DNA from: JAAFIP01 sp963775085
GTDB taxonomy: Bacteria; Pseudomonadota; Gammaproteobacteria; Burkholderiales; Burkholderiaceae_C
Assembly (NCBI GenBank): GCA_963775085.1
Contig: CAVZHO010000009.1
Coordinates: 62,001 to 126,000 of the forward strand
DNA: 64,000 nt
Direction: 5' to 3'
Shown here piece after piece: positions 1 through 7,656 of the stretch. Within the stretch, counting starts at the first letter, position 1. Each line of letters starts with the position of its first letter. The notes beneath the pieces are model-generated. The model was not told the DNA's origin. It searched no databases and saw only the letters and a list, made by a program, of their open reading frames with translations. Position numbers and translations under genes: made by a program.

Positions 1-837
1 ACGCGATTGCGGAAAGCGCCGCTTTAATTGACCGACCAATTGCTGCATGGCCACATCGTCATTGAGCCTGCGCTCTACTTTGATGCCCAGCCACAGCGTT
101 TCCGGGTTGGCGTATTCGGTGTTGTTCAAACGACGGATATAGAACTGGGCACGGGTCATGTCGGCGCGCTCATAGAGCAGCAGCGCCAGGTTGTAGCCCG
201 TGATCGGATTGCCCGCATCCAGTTCGTACGATCTTGCCAGGCTGCGCTCAGCCTCGGGCTTCTTGCCGGCCGCGATCAGGCACATGCCCTGGGTCATCAG
301 CGTTTTGGCCTGATCGCCATACAAAGGCACGGACAGGGCCTGGCTGAAATACGTTTGCGACTCCGTAAAACGTTGCTGCTGGCACAGCATCCAGGCAAAG
401 TTGTGGGCCGCATTGGCGTCACGCGGGTTCAGCGCCAAGGCGCGCCGGAAGCTGTCTTCGGCTAGGCGCAGATCGTTCAGGCGCATGTAAATCAAACCAC
501 GCAGGTTAAAGGCATCCCCAAAGGTGGGGTCGCTGGCAATGGCCTGCTTGACCTCGTCCAGCGCCACCGTGGATTTACCCTCGGCAAAGTAGCCCGAGGC
601 CAGCTCCATCCGTATGCGGGCGCGCCGGCGCGATTCCGGCTCATCGGATTCAGTCACGATATCGCTTCTATTGCCTGTGTTAGCTGCACTGTCAGCTACT
701 GGATTGGTAGCACAGCCCGATAGCCCGGCGAGCCCTGAAAGCGTCGCCGCCAAGCATGCGCAGACCCATGCCTGCGCTAACCCTGCAGGCACGGCATGCC
801 ATGGTCTGTGAATTCGGTAGGCGTCTGCGGTGGTCAT
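1..837 (-). CDS. pilW: Type IV pilus biogenesis/stability lipoprotein PilW (PilF), partial
   Basis: The minus-strand frame is open from the ATG at 837 to the window edge (279 codons, C-terminus missing). The N-terminus has a hydrophobic stretch ending in a lipobox (LSGC, Cys at about residue 42), which predicts an outer-membrane lipoprotein. It is followed by tetratricopeptide-type helices (for example GDAFNLRGLIYMRLNDLRLA and a second repeat after it). PilW/PilF proteins assist assembly of the PilQ secretin. The gene follows rlmN by 16 bp and lies in the ndk-rlmN-pilW order usual in Burkholderiales, which supports the call. The start is preceded by GAGG. The linker just after the lipobox is AT-richer and may hold a decayed interspersed repeat. 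Confidence 0.85.
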   Translation of the reverse strand, partial: MTTADAYRIHRPWHAVPAGLAQAWVCACLAATLSGLAGLSGCATNPVADSAANTGNRSDIVTESDEPESRRRARIRMELASGYFAEGKSTVALDEVKQAIASDPTFGDAFNLRGLIYMRLNDLRLAEDSFRRALALNPRDANAAHNFAWMLCQQQRFTESQTYFSQALSVPLYGDQAKTLMTQGMCLIAAGKKPEAERSLARSYELDAGNPITGYNLALLLYERADMTRAQFYIRRLNNTEYANPETLWLGIKVERRLNDDVAMQQLVGQLKRRFPQSR

Positions 838-853
838 GTGGTTGATCCTCGGT

Positions 854-2014
854 CTAGGCACGCACGCTGGAATCCAACACGGGCTGAGCTGCGGCTTCGC
901 TGCGCATCATCACGACACGCCGCTTGGCCATCCGCTCGGTTGCCTTGGTGCGGTCTTGCACGTCGCCTGCCAATTGGCCACAGGCGGCGGCAATATCGTC
1001 ACCCCGGGTTTTGCGTACTGTAGTAACGATAGCACTGTTCTGCAAGATTTGGGCAAATTCTGCTACAACTTTTGCACTAGACCGCAGAAAGCCCGATGCC
1101 GGGAACGGGTTAAAAGGGATTAGATTGAACTTCACGGGCAGGCCCGCCGTGCGCACCAAATCCACCAACTGGTGGGCATGCTCGCTCTGGTCGTTCACGC
1201 CATCGAGCATGCAGTATTCGAAGGTAATGAAGTCGCGCGGGGCGAATTCAAGATAGCGTTTGCAGGCCGCCAGCAGCTCCTCAAGGGGGTATTTCTTATT
1301 GAGTGGCACCAGGTCGTCACGCAGCGCGTCATTGGGAGCATGCAGGGACACGGCCAATGCCACCGGGCATTCAGCGGCCAGCCGGTCGATCATCGGCACC
1401 ACGCCCGAGGTAGACACGGTAACCCGACGGCGCGACAGGCCGTAGGCGTGGTCGCTGAGCATGCTGCGCAGGGCGGGCACCAGGGCGCCCATGTTTTGCA
1501 GCGGCTCGCCCATGCCCATCATCACGACGTTGGAAATGATGCGTTGATCGGTCCCTTTGCCATCGTTCGCCAGGCGGCGCAGAGTGTGTTCTGCAAACCA
1601 CAGCTGGGCAATGATCTCGCCCGAAGTGAGGTTGCGGCTGAAGCCCTGATGGCCCGTAGAGCAAAAACGGCAGCCCACCGCGCAACCCGCCTGGGACGAG
1701 ATGCACAGGGTGCCGCGATCGGTCTCGGGGATGTACACCGCCTCGACCGCGTCGCCGTTGCCCACGTCAAACAGCCATTTGATGGTGCCATCCAGTGACT
1801 TTTGCTCGGTGAGGACTTTCAGGCCCTCAATGTGCGCCGTGGTCGCGAGTTTTTCGCGCAGCGACTTGGCCAGATCGGTCATCTGGCTGAAGTCGGACGC
1901 GCCTTTTTGGTGAATCCAGCGGTACAGCTGGGTGGCGCGAAAACGCTTTTCGCCCAGGCCCTCGCAAAAAACGGCCAGACCTTCGAGATCAAAATCCAGC
2001 AGGTTGGCCGTCAT
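854..2014 (-). CDS. rlmN: 23S rRNA (adenine2503-C2)-methyltransferase / tRNA A37 methyltransferase RlmN
   Basis: A 386-residue radical-SAM enzyme that methylates C2 of A2503 in 23S rRNA and of A37 in some tRNAs. The CxxxCxxC cluster motif (CAVGCRFC, Cys 111, 115 and 118) is visible, as are GEPLQNMGALVPAL, the downstream strand VTVSTSGVVPMIDRLA, and a C-terminal Cys after VRKTRGDDIAAAC that matches the resolving cysteine of the family. Length is normal. It lies between ndk and pilW on the same strand, probably co-transcribed with pilW. The first residues, MTANLLDFDLEGL, fit the usual N-terminus, so the start at 2014 is likely right. Confidence 0.96.
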   Translation of the reverse strand: MTANLLDFDLEGLAVFCEGLGEKRFRATQLYRWIHQKGASDFSQMTDLAKSLREKLATTAHIEGLKVLTEQKSLDGTIKWLFDVGNGDAVEAVYIPETDRGTLCISSQAGCAVGCRFCSTGHQGFSRNLTSGEIIAQLWFAEHTLRRLANDGKGTDQRIISNVVMMGMGEPLQNMGALVPALRSMLSDHAYGLSRRRVTVSTSGVVPMIDRLAAECPVALAVSLHAPNDALRDDLVPLNKKYPLEELLAACKRYLEFAPRDFITFEYCMLDGVNDQSEHAHQLVDLVRTAGLPVKFNLIPFNPFPASGFLRSSAKVVAEFAQILQNSAIVTTVRKTRGDDIAAACGQLAGDVQDRTKATERMAKRRVVMMRSEAAAQPVLDSSVRA

Positions 2015-2103
2015 GGGTGGGTGCAGTCGGTTTACGCCGAACTGTTCCTTGGGTTAATTGGCTTGAAAGCTGATTCAAACTCAGCGTGAGTACACCTTCA
2101 CGT

Positions 2104-2529
2104 TCAACGTGAATACACATTCATGCCGGGGAAGAAGAAACCGATTTCCACCGCAGCGGTGTCGGCTGCGTCAGAGCCGTGCACGGCGTTGGCGTCGATG
2201 CTGTCGGCAAAGTCGGCGCGGATGGTACCGGCAGCGGCTTTCTTGGGGTCGGTCGCGCCCATCAGGTCGCGGTTTTTAAGAATTGCGCCTTCGCCTTCGA
2301 GGGCCTGGATCATCACCGGGCCAGAGATCATGAAGCTGACCAGGTCTTTGAAGAAGGGGCGTGCAGCATGCACCGCGTAGAAGGCTTCCGCCTCACGCTG
2401 CGACAGGTGGGCCATGCGAGCCGCCACGACCTTCAGGCCAGCCGCTTCAAAGCGGGCGTAGATTTGGCCGATGACGTTTTTTGCGACGGCGTCTGGTTTG
2501 ATGATGGAGAGGGTGCGCTCGATTGCCAT
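2104..2529 (-). CDS. ndk: Nucleoside diphosphate kinase
   Basis: A 141-residue cytosolic kinase that transfers the gamma phosphate of ATP to NDPs through a phosphohistidine. The sequence begins MAIERTLSIIKPDAV and contains NAVHGSDA, which carries the catalytic histidine (about residue 117). The frame is open 27 codons further upstream, but the start at 2529 gives the exact family N-terminus and length, so the extension is rejected. It is the first gene of the ndk-rlmN-pilW run. The segment upstream to about 2700 is AT-rich and holds an interspersed repeat at 2652-2704. Confidence 0.97.
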   Translation of the reverse strand: MAIERTLSIIKPDAVAKNVIGQIYARFEAAGLKVVAARMAHLSQREAEAFYAVHAARPFFKDLVSFMISGPVMIQALEGEGAILKNRDLMGATDPKKAAAGTIRADFADSIDANAVHGSDAADTAAVEIGFFFPGMNVYSR

Positions 2530-2651
2530 GATGAAGGTAATTCCCGAATGAAAAGTGTAAAAACTATAGCCCTCTATTCTAACCCGTTTCGGGCAGAGAC
2601 CACCAGCCATCGCGGCAAAGTCGGTACGATACGCTTTTACCAGTCAAACAA

Positions 2652-2704
2652 CCGGATAGTCCCTGTCATCTGGACGTATTCAGCTATAAAATATATAGCA
2701 AATA
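2652..2704 (-). repeat. Two-hairpin interspersed repeat, copy 1 (intergenic)
   Basis: Read on the minus strand it shows the left hairpin GCTATATATTTTATAGC followed by a degenerate GCTGxTTACGTCC...ACAGGGACTA core. It lies in the gap between ndk and rluB, downstream of rluB and upstream of ndk. No coding role is seen. Confidence 0.75.
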
Positions 2705-2717
2705 CGGCAAACAAAAA

Positions 2718-4410
2718 CTACCCGCGCCGTCCACCACCCGTGCCGCCTTTGCCACGGCTGGGGCCACGACCGCCGCGGGTGGCACCGCCACCGCCACCAC
2801 CGCCGCTGCGGCCACCGCCTGCGCCTTCGCGGCGTTGGCGCAAAAAGCTGTCGGCACCGATGTAGCCCATCGAGGTTTTCATCGGGTCGGGCTGGCCGCC
2901 GGGGGCTGCGCCTGCGCCAGCGCCGTTACTGCGGTTGCGACCACCTTGACCACCACCACCGCCAAACCCGCCGCGTTTGTTGGGGCGGGCAAAGCCACTT
3001 TCGTGGCTGACACCGGCCTGGTTGTGGTCGTCTTCGTAGTTATCGTCGTCATAGCCCTGCCCCTGCTGGCGCGGCTGCTGTGCGGGTGCTGGCAGATCGG
3101 ATGGTGGCGGGGTAAAGCGCGGGTCGCGCTCAGGGCCTGCGGCCTGGTCGTTGCGTGGGGGACGGTCGAAGTTGCGGTCGCCTTGGCGGGGATACGGGCG
3201 GTCACCTTGGGGCCCGTTCTGGCGTGTTATTGCGGTTACGCATGGCACCGGGGCCACGGCGCGGGCCACGGTTTTCGCGGGGGGGAGCGCCCTCGCCTGG
3301 CATCGGCTGCGGCATCTTGCGCGCCTTCGCTTGGCTCACGTTGCTGGCGTGACCAGTTGCTGGCGCCTCTCATGCGGCACACGGTCATCGCGGCGCTCGC
3401 GGCCGCCGCCTGCGGCTTGCGTCAGGGCGGCGATGTCGCGCTCGTCCAGCTCCATGTAGGCGCCGCGTTTCAGGCCACGCGGCAGCATCATGGCGCCGTA
3501 GCGGATGCGGATCAGGCGGCTCACGGCGTGGCCTACGGCTTCGATCATGCGGCGCACCTCGCGGTTGCGGCCCTCGCTGATCGTTACGCGGTACCAGGCG
3601 TTGGAGCCCTCGCCGCCGCCGTCTTCGATGCTGCCAAACTGCGCCATGCCGTCTTCCAGCTGCACGCCGTCCAGCAGTTTTTGCTTTTCTTCGTTGGAGA
3701 GCTTGCCCAGCACGCGCACGGCGTATTCGCGCTCCAGGCCAAAGCGCGGGTGCATCAGGCGGTTGGCCAGCTCGCCCGAGCTGGTGAGCAAGCAGCAAGC
3801 CTTCGGTATTCAAGTCCAGACGGCCGACCGACTGCCATTTGCCTTGGTACAGCTTGGGCAGGCGGCGAAACACGGTGGGGCGGTTTTGCGGGTCGTCATG
3901 CGTGACCACCTCGCCAGTCGGCTTGTGGTAGGCAATCACGCGGGCGGGCGGCGGGTCGATACGGATGCGCAGCGGCTTGCCGTTGACCTTGACCTGGTCG
4001 CCCCACTGCACGCGCTGGCCAATGTGGGCGGGCGTGTTGTTGACCGAGATGCGGCCCTCGTTGATGAGCTGCTCCATCTCCAGCCGCGAGCCCAGGCCAG
4101 CTTGCGCCAGCACTTTGTGCAGCTTGGGGCTCTCGGGCATGGGGGCCAGCACGCGCTTGGGCAGCGGCGCTTCGGCATCTTCGGCATCGGCATCGAGTTG
4201 GCCGGAGATCACGTCCAAAAACTGGTAGGCCGACGGCTTGGCGGCGGCGGGGCGCAGGTCTGGGCGCTGCGCTGCGGGGTCTTGCGGCATCTCGGGCGCT
4301 TCACTTTCGATAGCTGCTTGCGTCCTACCGACAGGGACTACAGGCCTATTTGGTTCTAAATTTTCCACATCCGAAGCCTGGGGAACGGGGTTTTCAGTTG
4401 ATTCGGTCAT
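2718..4410 (-). pseudogene. rluB: 23S rRNA pseudouridine(2605) synthase RluB, with three apparent frameshifts
   Basis: The 5' part (from 4410, frame of MTESTENPVPQ) carries an S4 domain (LHKVLAQAGLGSRLEMEQLI) and the catalytic motif GRLDLNTEGLLL. Directly after this the frame is lost near 3790. Homology resumes in another frame (LTSSGELANRLMHPRFGLE through NREVRRMIEAVGHAVSRLIR). It shifts again near 3345 into a stretch reading GHASNVSQAKARKMPQPMPG, and again near 3207 into a long Gly/Arg/Gln-rich tail ending at 2718. The pieces together give one RluB of normal order with a basic low-complexity C-terminus. Either three sequencing indels or a decaying gene would explain this. All neighbouring genes are intact. 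The start overlaps the scpB stop by 4 bp (ATGA). An interspersed repeat lies in the variable N-terminal region. Confidence 0.85.
4306..4354 (+). repeat. Two-hairpin interspersed repeat, copy 2 (inside rluB, antisense)
   Basis: The core GATAGCTGCTTGCGTCC...ACAGGGACTACAGGC is plain on the + strand. In the rluB frame on the minus strand it encodes RPVVPVGRTQAAIESEA, in the non-conserved N-terminal linker ahead of the S4 domain. The same reading frame of the repeat is used in pepA and purD. Confidence 0.88.
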
Positions 4411-5135
4411 GGCGTGGCGGTCTCGTGGCTGGCGGTGGCGGGGGAAGGCGTGGCGGGGTCAGAAATAGGGGCATCGGGAGCGGCTGTGGCAGCACGGGCT
4501 GCTTCTGGGGCGATCGGCTCAGGCAGTAAATGCGCCAGGGTATCGTCCAGCAGCACAGCCTGCGCTTCGCCGGGTGCGCCCTCGCCCAGACCGTTCAAGT
4601 GCTCCAGCGCCGAGGCTTGGGAGGCGGTGTTGTCCAGCGTGGGCAGCTGGTTTAACGACTCCAGCCCCAGGTCGTCCAAAAACTGCTTGGTGGTGGCAAA
4701 CAGCGCAGGGCGGCCCACCGTCTCGCGGTGGCCGATGACCTCGACCCAGCCACGGTCTTCCAGCTGTTTGATGATCAAACTGTTGATCGTCACGCCGCGA
4801 ATGTCTTCCATGTCGCCGCGGGTGCAAGGCTGGCGGTAGGCGATGATGGCCAGGGTTTCCAGCGTGGCGCGGGTGTATTTGGGCGGCTTTTCGGGGTGCA
4901 GGCGGTCTAAAAACTCGCGCATCTGCGGGCGGCTTTGAAAGCGCCAGCCGCTGGCCACGCTGACCAGCTCGACGCCCTTTTGCGCCCATTCCAGTTGCAG
5001 CTCGTCCAGCAGGGTTTTGATGGTGTCGGCGCCCAGCGCGTCGTTAAACAGCACGCGCAGCTCGCGCACGGGCAGCGGCTGGCTGGCGCAGATCAGGGCG
5101 GTCTCTAAGACGCGTTTGGCATCCACGGTATGCAT
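4407..5135 (-). CDS. scpB: Segregation and condensation protein B
   Basis: A 242-residue SMC-ScpAB condensin subunit with tandem winged helices. Recognisable segments are AKRVLETALICASQPLPVREL at the N-terminus and the core TLAIIAYRQPCTRGDMEDIR, followed by EVIGHRETVGRPALFATT. The frame is open 38 codons further upstream, but the ATG at 5135 gives the family start and is chosen. The C-terminus is an Ala/Pro-rich tail that is variable in the family. The stop overlaps the rluB start (ATGA), as expected for translational coupling of scpB-rluB in this lineage. scpA is not in the window; the dead integron lies immediately upstream. Confidence 0.94.
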   Translation of the reverse strand: MHTVDAKRVLETALICASQPLPVRELRVLFNDALGADTIKTLLDELQLEWAQKGVELVSVASGWRFQSRPQMREFLDRLHPEKPPKYTRATLETLAIIAYRQPCTRGDMEDIRGVTINSLIIKQLEDRGWVEVIGHRETVGRPALFATTKQFLDDLGLESLNQLPTLDNTASQASALEHLNGLGEGAPGEAQAVLLDDTLAHLLPEPIAPEAARAATAAPDAPISDPATPSPATASHETATP

Positions 5136-5716
5136 GGTGTCGGTCGCTTTAAAAAAACAGTAGAAATCAGGTCGGGCGCGCACCGGTGGGAACGTCAAAA
5201 AACGGGTCGCACGCGTGGGGTGGGCGGCGCTGCCTTCCGTGGGACTCAAGCGCCAAGGTCTCGTCAGGCTGAAAGTGTTCTAAGCCGAGACCGTTTGGCC
5301 ATTGTAGCGCAGGGCGTGGGATGGGGATTGGGATGCGCAAAAGTGGGGTCAGATCAAATTTGAGCAAAATGGGGTCAGATCAAATTTCAGGACACGCTCT
5401 TCCCGGCGACTCTGCTTCCAATACGAAAATTTGCTCTGACCCCACTTTTGCGCCGCGTCCCCGAAGACTACGAAACAAAGCTGGGCGAGCCAGCGGTCGG
5501 TGAAGACCTTGTGCTGAAAAATCCTCCGCAATCACGCGAATACCCGAGTAGCGATCCTGAGACCGTGAGCGCGCCTTGCTCCAGATTTTTCATCCCAAGC
5601 CCGTTCACCACCCGCCCAACCGGCCGCACGGTGCGCAACGGGTTGAAAACTGCTTTTGCCAAGATTTTACCTGCCATATATGCCCGTAGTCCTTGTCAAA
5701 AGGACGTAAGCAGCTC
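5136..5716. other. Gene-free stretch between scpB and the integrase remnant
   Basis: No convincing gene. It contains the scpB upstream region (5136-5330), a cluster of GGGGTCAGATCAAATTT-type repeats (5335-5453), about 220 bp with only short shadow frames, and an interspersed repeat (5678-5730). A minus-strand frame across 5349-5531 (for example FVVFGDAAQKWGQSK) resembles the C-terminal tails often seen on REP-associated Y1 transposases, so this may be a transposase scar. That reading is from memory and uncertain. Confidence 0.5.
5335..5453. repeat. GGGGTCAGATC direct and inverted repeat cluster
   Basis: TGGGGTCAGATCAAATTT occurs twice in direct orientation (about 5344-5361 and 5370-5387). 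A perfect 19-bp inverted repeat (GCGCAAAAGTGGGGTCAGA) links 5335-5353 with 5435-5453. Such TGGGGTCAGA motifs commonly flank REP-associated tyrosine (Y1) transposases. No intact transposase is present here. Confidence 0.75.
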
Positions 5717-5730
5717 CTAAATATATAGCA
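5678..5730 (-). repeat. Two-hairpin interspersed repeat, copy 3 (at the break of intI)
   Basis: On the minus strand: TTTGCTATATATTTAGGAGC, then GCTTACGTCC, spacer, ACAAGGACTACGGGC. The integrase frame runs into the left arm and stops at a TAG within it, so the repeat forms the 3' end of the truncated intI. Confidence 0.9.
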
Positions 5731-6079
5731 AATATATCGCCTTGAAATCTACACCCTCTGCACTTGCAACCCATCCAACAGGCTTGTACAAAAACAGCAA
5801 CGCGTTGAGCGCCTGCCGGTGCGTGGCGGGCGATACCTGCCGCTCATCGGCCAGCATGATCAAAAAAGCCTCCACTTCCGTCTGCCCCATGCCCTTTGGA
5901 TGCCGCATGATGCCCGTGCGCCCATGCCAAAGAATGAAAAAGCGTGCCCAATAGAGGTAGGCTTTCTCGGTTTGCAAGCTATAGTGCAGATAACGAATCC
6001 GCTCCCGTATCTGGTCTAGCAAGCGTGTAGCCAGAAAAACCGGGGCGGCGACTTTACGGGTTTCGTTATACTTGTTCAT
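5717..6079 (-). pseudogene. intI: Integron integrase IntI, truncated after the N-terminal core-binding domain
   Basis: The 120-residue frame has the N-terminal SAM-like domain of integron tyrosine recombinases: LLDQIRERIRYLHYSLQTEKAYLYW, then VEAFLIMLADERQVSPATHRQALNALLFLYK. Full IntI proteins are about 320-340 residues. The catalytic domain with the RHRY residues is entirely absent, and the frame ends (IYLLYI) inside an interspersed repeat. It lies divergent from a plus-strand row of cassette genes with attC sites, the normal integron layout. Integration and excision must therefore depend on another integrase, or the array is fixed. Confidence 0.88.
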
Positions 6080-6089
6080 TTATACAGTA
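6072..6089 (-). promoter_or_regulatory. LexA-box-like site at the intI start
   Basis: The minus strand reads TACTGTATAAATGAACAA, close to the CTGT-N8-ACAG LexA operator. It overlaps the intI ATG (6077-6079). Integron integrase promoters are known to be LexA/SOS controlled, which makes the match more credible. Confidence 0.55.
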
Positions 6090-6211
6090 TGCTGCTTTAA
6101 CATGATGAATGTAAACAGTTTTTTGAAGTTGTCTAAGCCATGTTATTTCGCAGACTGCCTGGGTATCCGGCAGATTCGCGGGATACATCAAAGTAGGTCT
6201 TGAAAGCAGCT

Positions 6212-6706
6212 ATGTACCCAGTCAAGCTTGGCTATCCAGAGGCAGTTAAACGCGTCCGCGCTTTGCTAAAGAACGGCCATGATGCCGAAGCACTTCTCAC
6301 GGCCATGTTCACGGTAGAGAAAACGCTCTATCGAACACTCCGCCAACTTGTCGTTTCGTCTGGGTTTCCATCAACACAAGCCGAAACACTAATGGGGCGA
6401 TTCAAAGGAATAGAAAGCATCAAGCAAGTCTGGGTGTGCTTCGATCCAAAACACGAACCACTATCAAAGTTCGTCCAGCCCGCGACGCTGAAGTCGATAG
6501 CGGAAGCCCAAACAATGCGAAACAAGCTGGTGCATGGGACTGCGGTGTATAGCTTGCAAGACTGCAAAGACATAGCAAGTGAGGTTCTCAGCGCTTTGGA
6601 TCAACTTCGAACAGCACTTGATGCGCGGTATGGGTTCGATGGCTGGACAGTGATGAAACGAAGGCTCAAAAGTACTTTGCATGCAGATCCGCGCGTCAAG
6701 ACCTAA
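6212..6706 (+). CDS. Integron cassette protein 1, possible HEPN-type (Rx4H) protein
   Basis: A 164-residue protein from ATG 6212 (a TTG four codons upstream at 6200 is possible). I recognise no named family. It is mostly helical in character, with RNKLVH near residue 115, an R-x4-H pattern in the context TMRNKLVHG. That context is typical of HEPN proteins, where the motif forms an RNase active site. No MNT nucleotidyltransferase partner is adjacent. The stop codon TAA lies inside the attC R'' box at 6700, as is normal for a cassette gene. G+C is lower than in the flanking housekeeping genes. A non-catalytic helical function is equally possible. Confidence 0.7.
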   Translation: MYPVKLGYPEAVKRVRALLKNGHDAEALLTAMFTVEKTLYRTLRQLVVSSGFPSTQAETLMGRFKGIESIKQVWVCFDPKHEPLSKFVQPATLKSIAEAQTMRNKLVHGTAVYSLQDCKDIASEVLSALDQLRTALDARYGFDGWTVMKRRLKSTLHADPRVKT

Positions 6707-6768
6707 CCCTTCAATCGAGAGGACATCACCCGGCAAGCCGGGCGCCGCCTCTCATCTCAAAAGTTAGG
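6700..6768 (+). other. attC: attC recombination site 1
   Basis: The R'' box ACCTAAC (6700-6706) and R' box GTTAGGC (6762-6768) bracket an imperfect palindrome (CAATCGAGAGG paired with CCTCTCATCTCAA, centre CCCGGCAAGCCGGG). Size is 69 nt. It matches the RYYYAAC...GTTRRRY architecture. Confidence 0.9.
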
Positions 6769-6788
6769 CGCCGACATTTTTCGACCAT

Positions 6789-7520
6789 ATGACCGACACA
6801 CCGACCCCGACACCACCCGATCCCGGTGCGCTTAGCCGTCTTCAAGATGGTCTCGCGCGTGGCCAGAAGCTCCTGCAGGTAGTCACCTTGTCGCACGGAC
6901 AAGTGCGCATGTGGACCGCCACTCTGCGTACCCCGCTGCGAGTCATCTTTGGTCCTGAGAGTCCAGTATTAGCCCAATGGCCTCCGGCCGCAGGCCCCCT
7001 CCCAATTGGCGATGCGCGAGCGCTCCTTACCTCTCGTATTTCCCGGCTTGAGGCGCTTATCGCCACAGTTCGCGAATGCGAACGCGCCGGCCCGCCTACA
7101 GGAGCGACCGTCTTCATCGGCCACGGTCGTTCGCCAGTGTGGCGAGAGCTCAAGGACTTTCTGAGCGATCGGCTTGGTTTGAATTGGGAAGAATTCAATC
7201 GAGAGTCAACGGCAGGTATTGCAACCACTGAAAGATTGGTGCAGATGCTGCGCTCTGCCCGGTTTGCCTTCTTAATCATGACCGCCGAAGATGAGCATGC
7301 AGATGCCTCTCTTCATGCACGTGAGAACGTCATTCATGAGGTTGGTCTCTTTCAAGGCAAGCTCGGCCTTCGAAGGTCAATCATCCTTCTCGAAGAAGGG
7401 TGCTCCACTTTCTCCAACATCCATGGCCTCACGTACATCTCATTCCCGCGAGGGCGCGTTGGTGCGGCATTCGAGGAGGTTCGGCGTGTATTGGAACGTG
7501 AGCAGCTCATCGGTGCCTAA
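6789..7520 (+). CDS. Integron cassette protein 2, TIR-like nucleotide-binding domain protein
   Basis: A 243-residue protein. The C-terminal half (about 110-240) reads TVFIGHGRSPVWRELKDFL, then FAFLIMTAEDEH, ARENVIHEVGLFQGKLG and SNIHGLTYISFP. This fits the TIR-like predicted nucleotide-binding family (PF10137 type) found as the effector domain of CBASS CAP12 and Pycsar systems, where TIR domains degrade NAD+. The N-terminal about 100 residues are of unknown type. No cyclase lies next to it. It is a cassette gene: its stop is inside attC 2. An NADase role in phage defence is inference only. The domain assignment is fairly confident. Confidence 0.82.
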   Translation: MTDTPTPTPPDPGALSRLQDGLARGQKLLQVVTLSHGQVRMWTATLRTPLRVIFGPESPVLAQWPPAAGPLPIGDARALLTSRISRLEALIATVRECERAGPPTGATVFIGHGRSPVWRELKDFLSDRLGLNWEEFNRESTAGIATTERLVQMLRSARFAFLIMTAEDEHADASLHARENVIHEVGLFQGKLGLRRSIILLEEGCSTFSNIHGLTYISFPRGRVGAAFEEVRRVLEREQLIGA

Positions 7521-7592
7521 CCCTTCGTTGTGCCCGTCTCGCTACAGCGGGCTTCGCCCGCTGTAGCGAGCGGGTGAACTCAAACGTTGGGC
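7515..7592 (+). other. attC: attC recombination site 2
   Basis: R'' GCCTAAC (7515-7521) and R' GTTGGGC (7586-7592) enclose a strong palindrome centred on GCTACAGCGGGC-TTC-GCCCGCTGTAGC. Size is 78 nt. The TAA of the upstream cassette gene is within R''. Confidence 0.93.
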
Positions 7593-7656
7593 CACAAAAG
7601 CGCAAGCGCACCTCACTAGTTAAGTTAGTTATTAACCACAACCAAAGGAAAATCTT

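Noticed and set aside
664..712. Possible repeat copy in the pilW linker
   Set aside because: Left arm GCTACCAATCCAGTAGC fits and the frame agrees with the CbiX copy, but the core is missing; too weak to list.
2835..3905. 356-codon + strand frame
   Set aside because: Antisense to the GC-rich rluB; translation has no family resemblance.
6150..6200. attI site next to the first cassette
   Set aside because: The only candidate core, GTAGGTC, differs from GTTRRRY at two positions; position is right but sequence support is poor.
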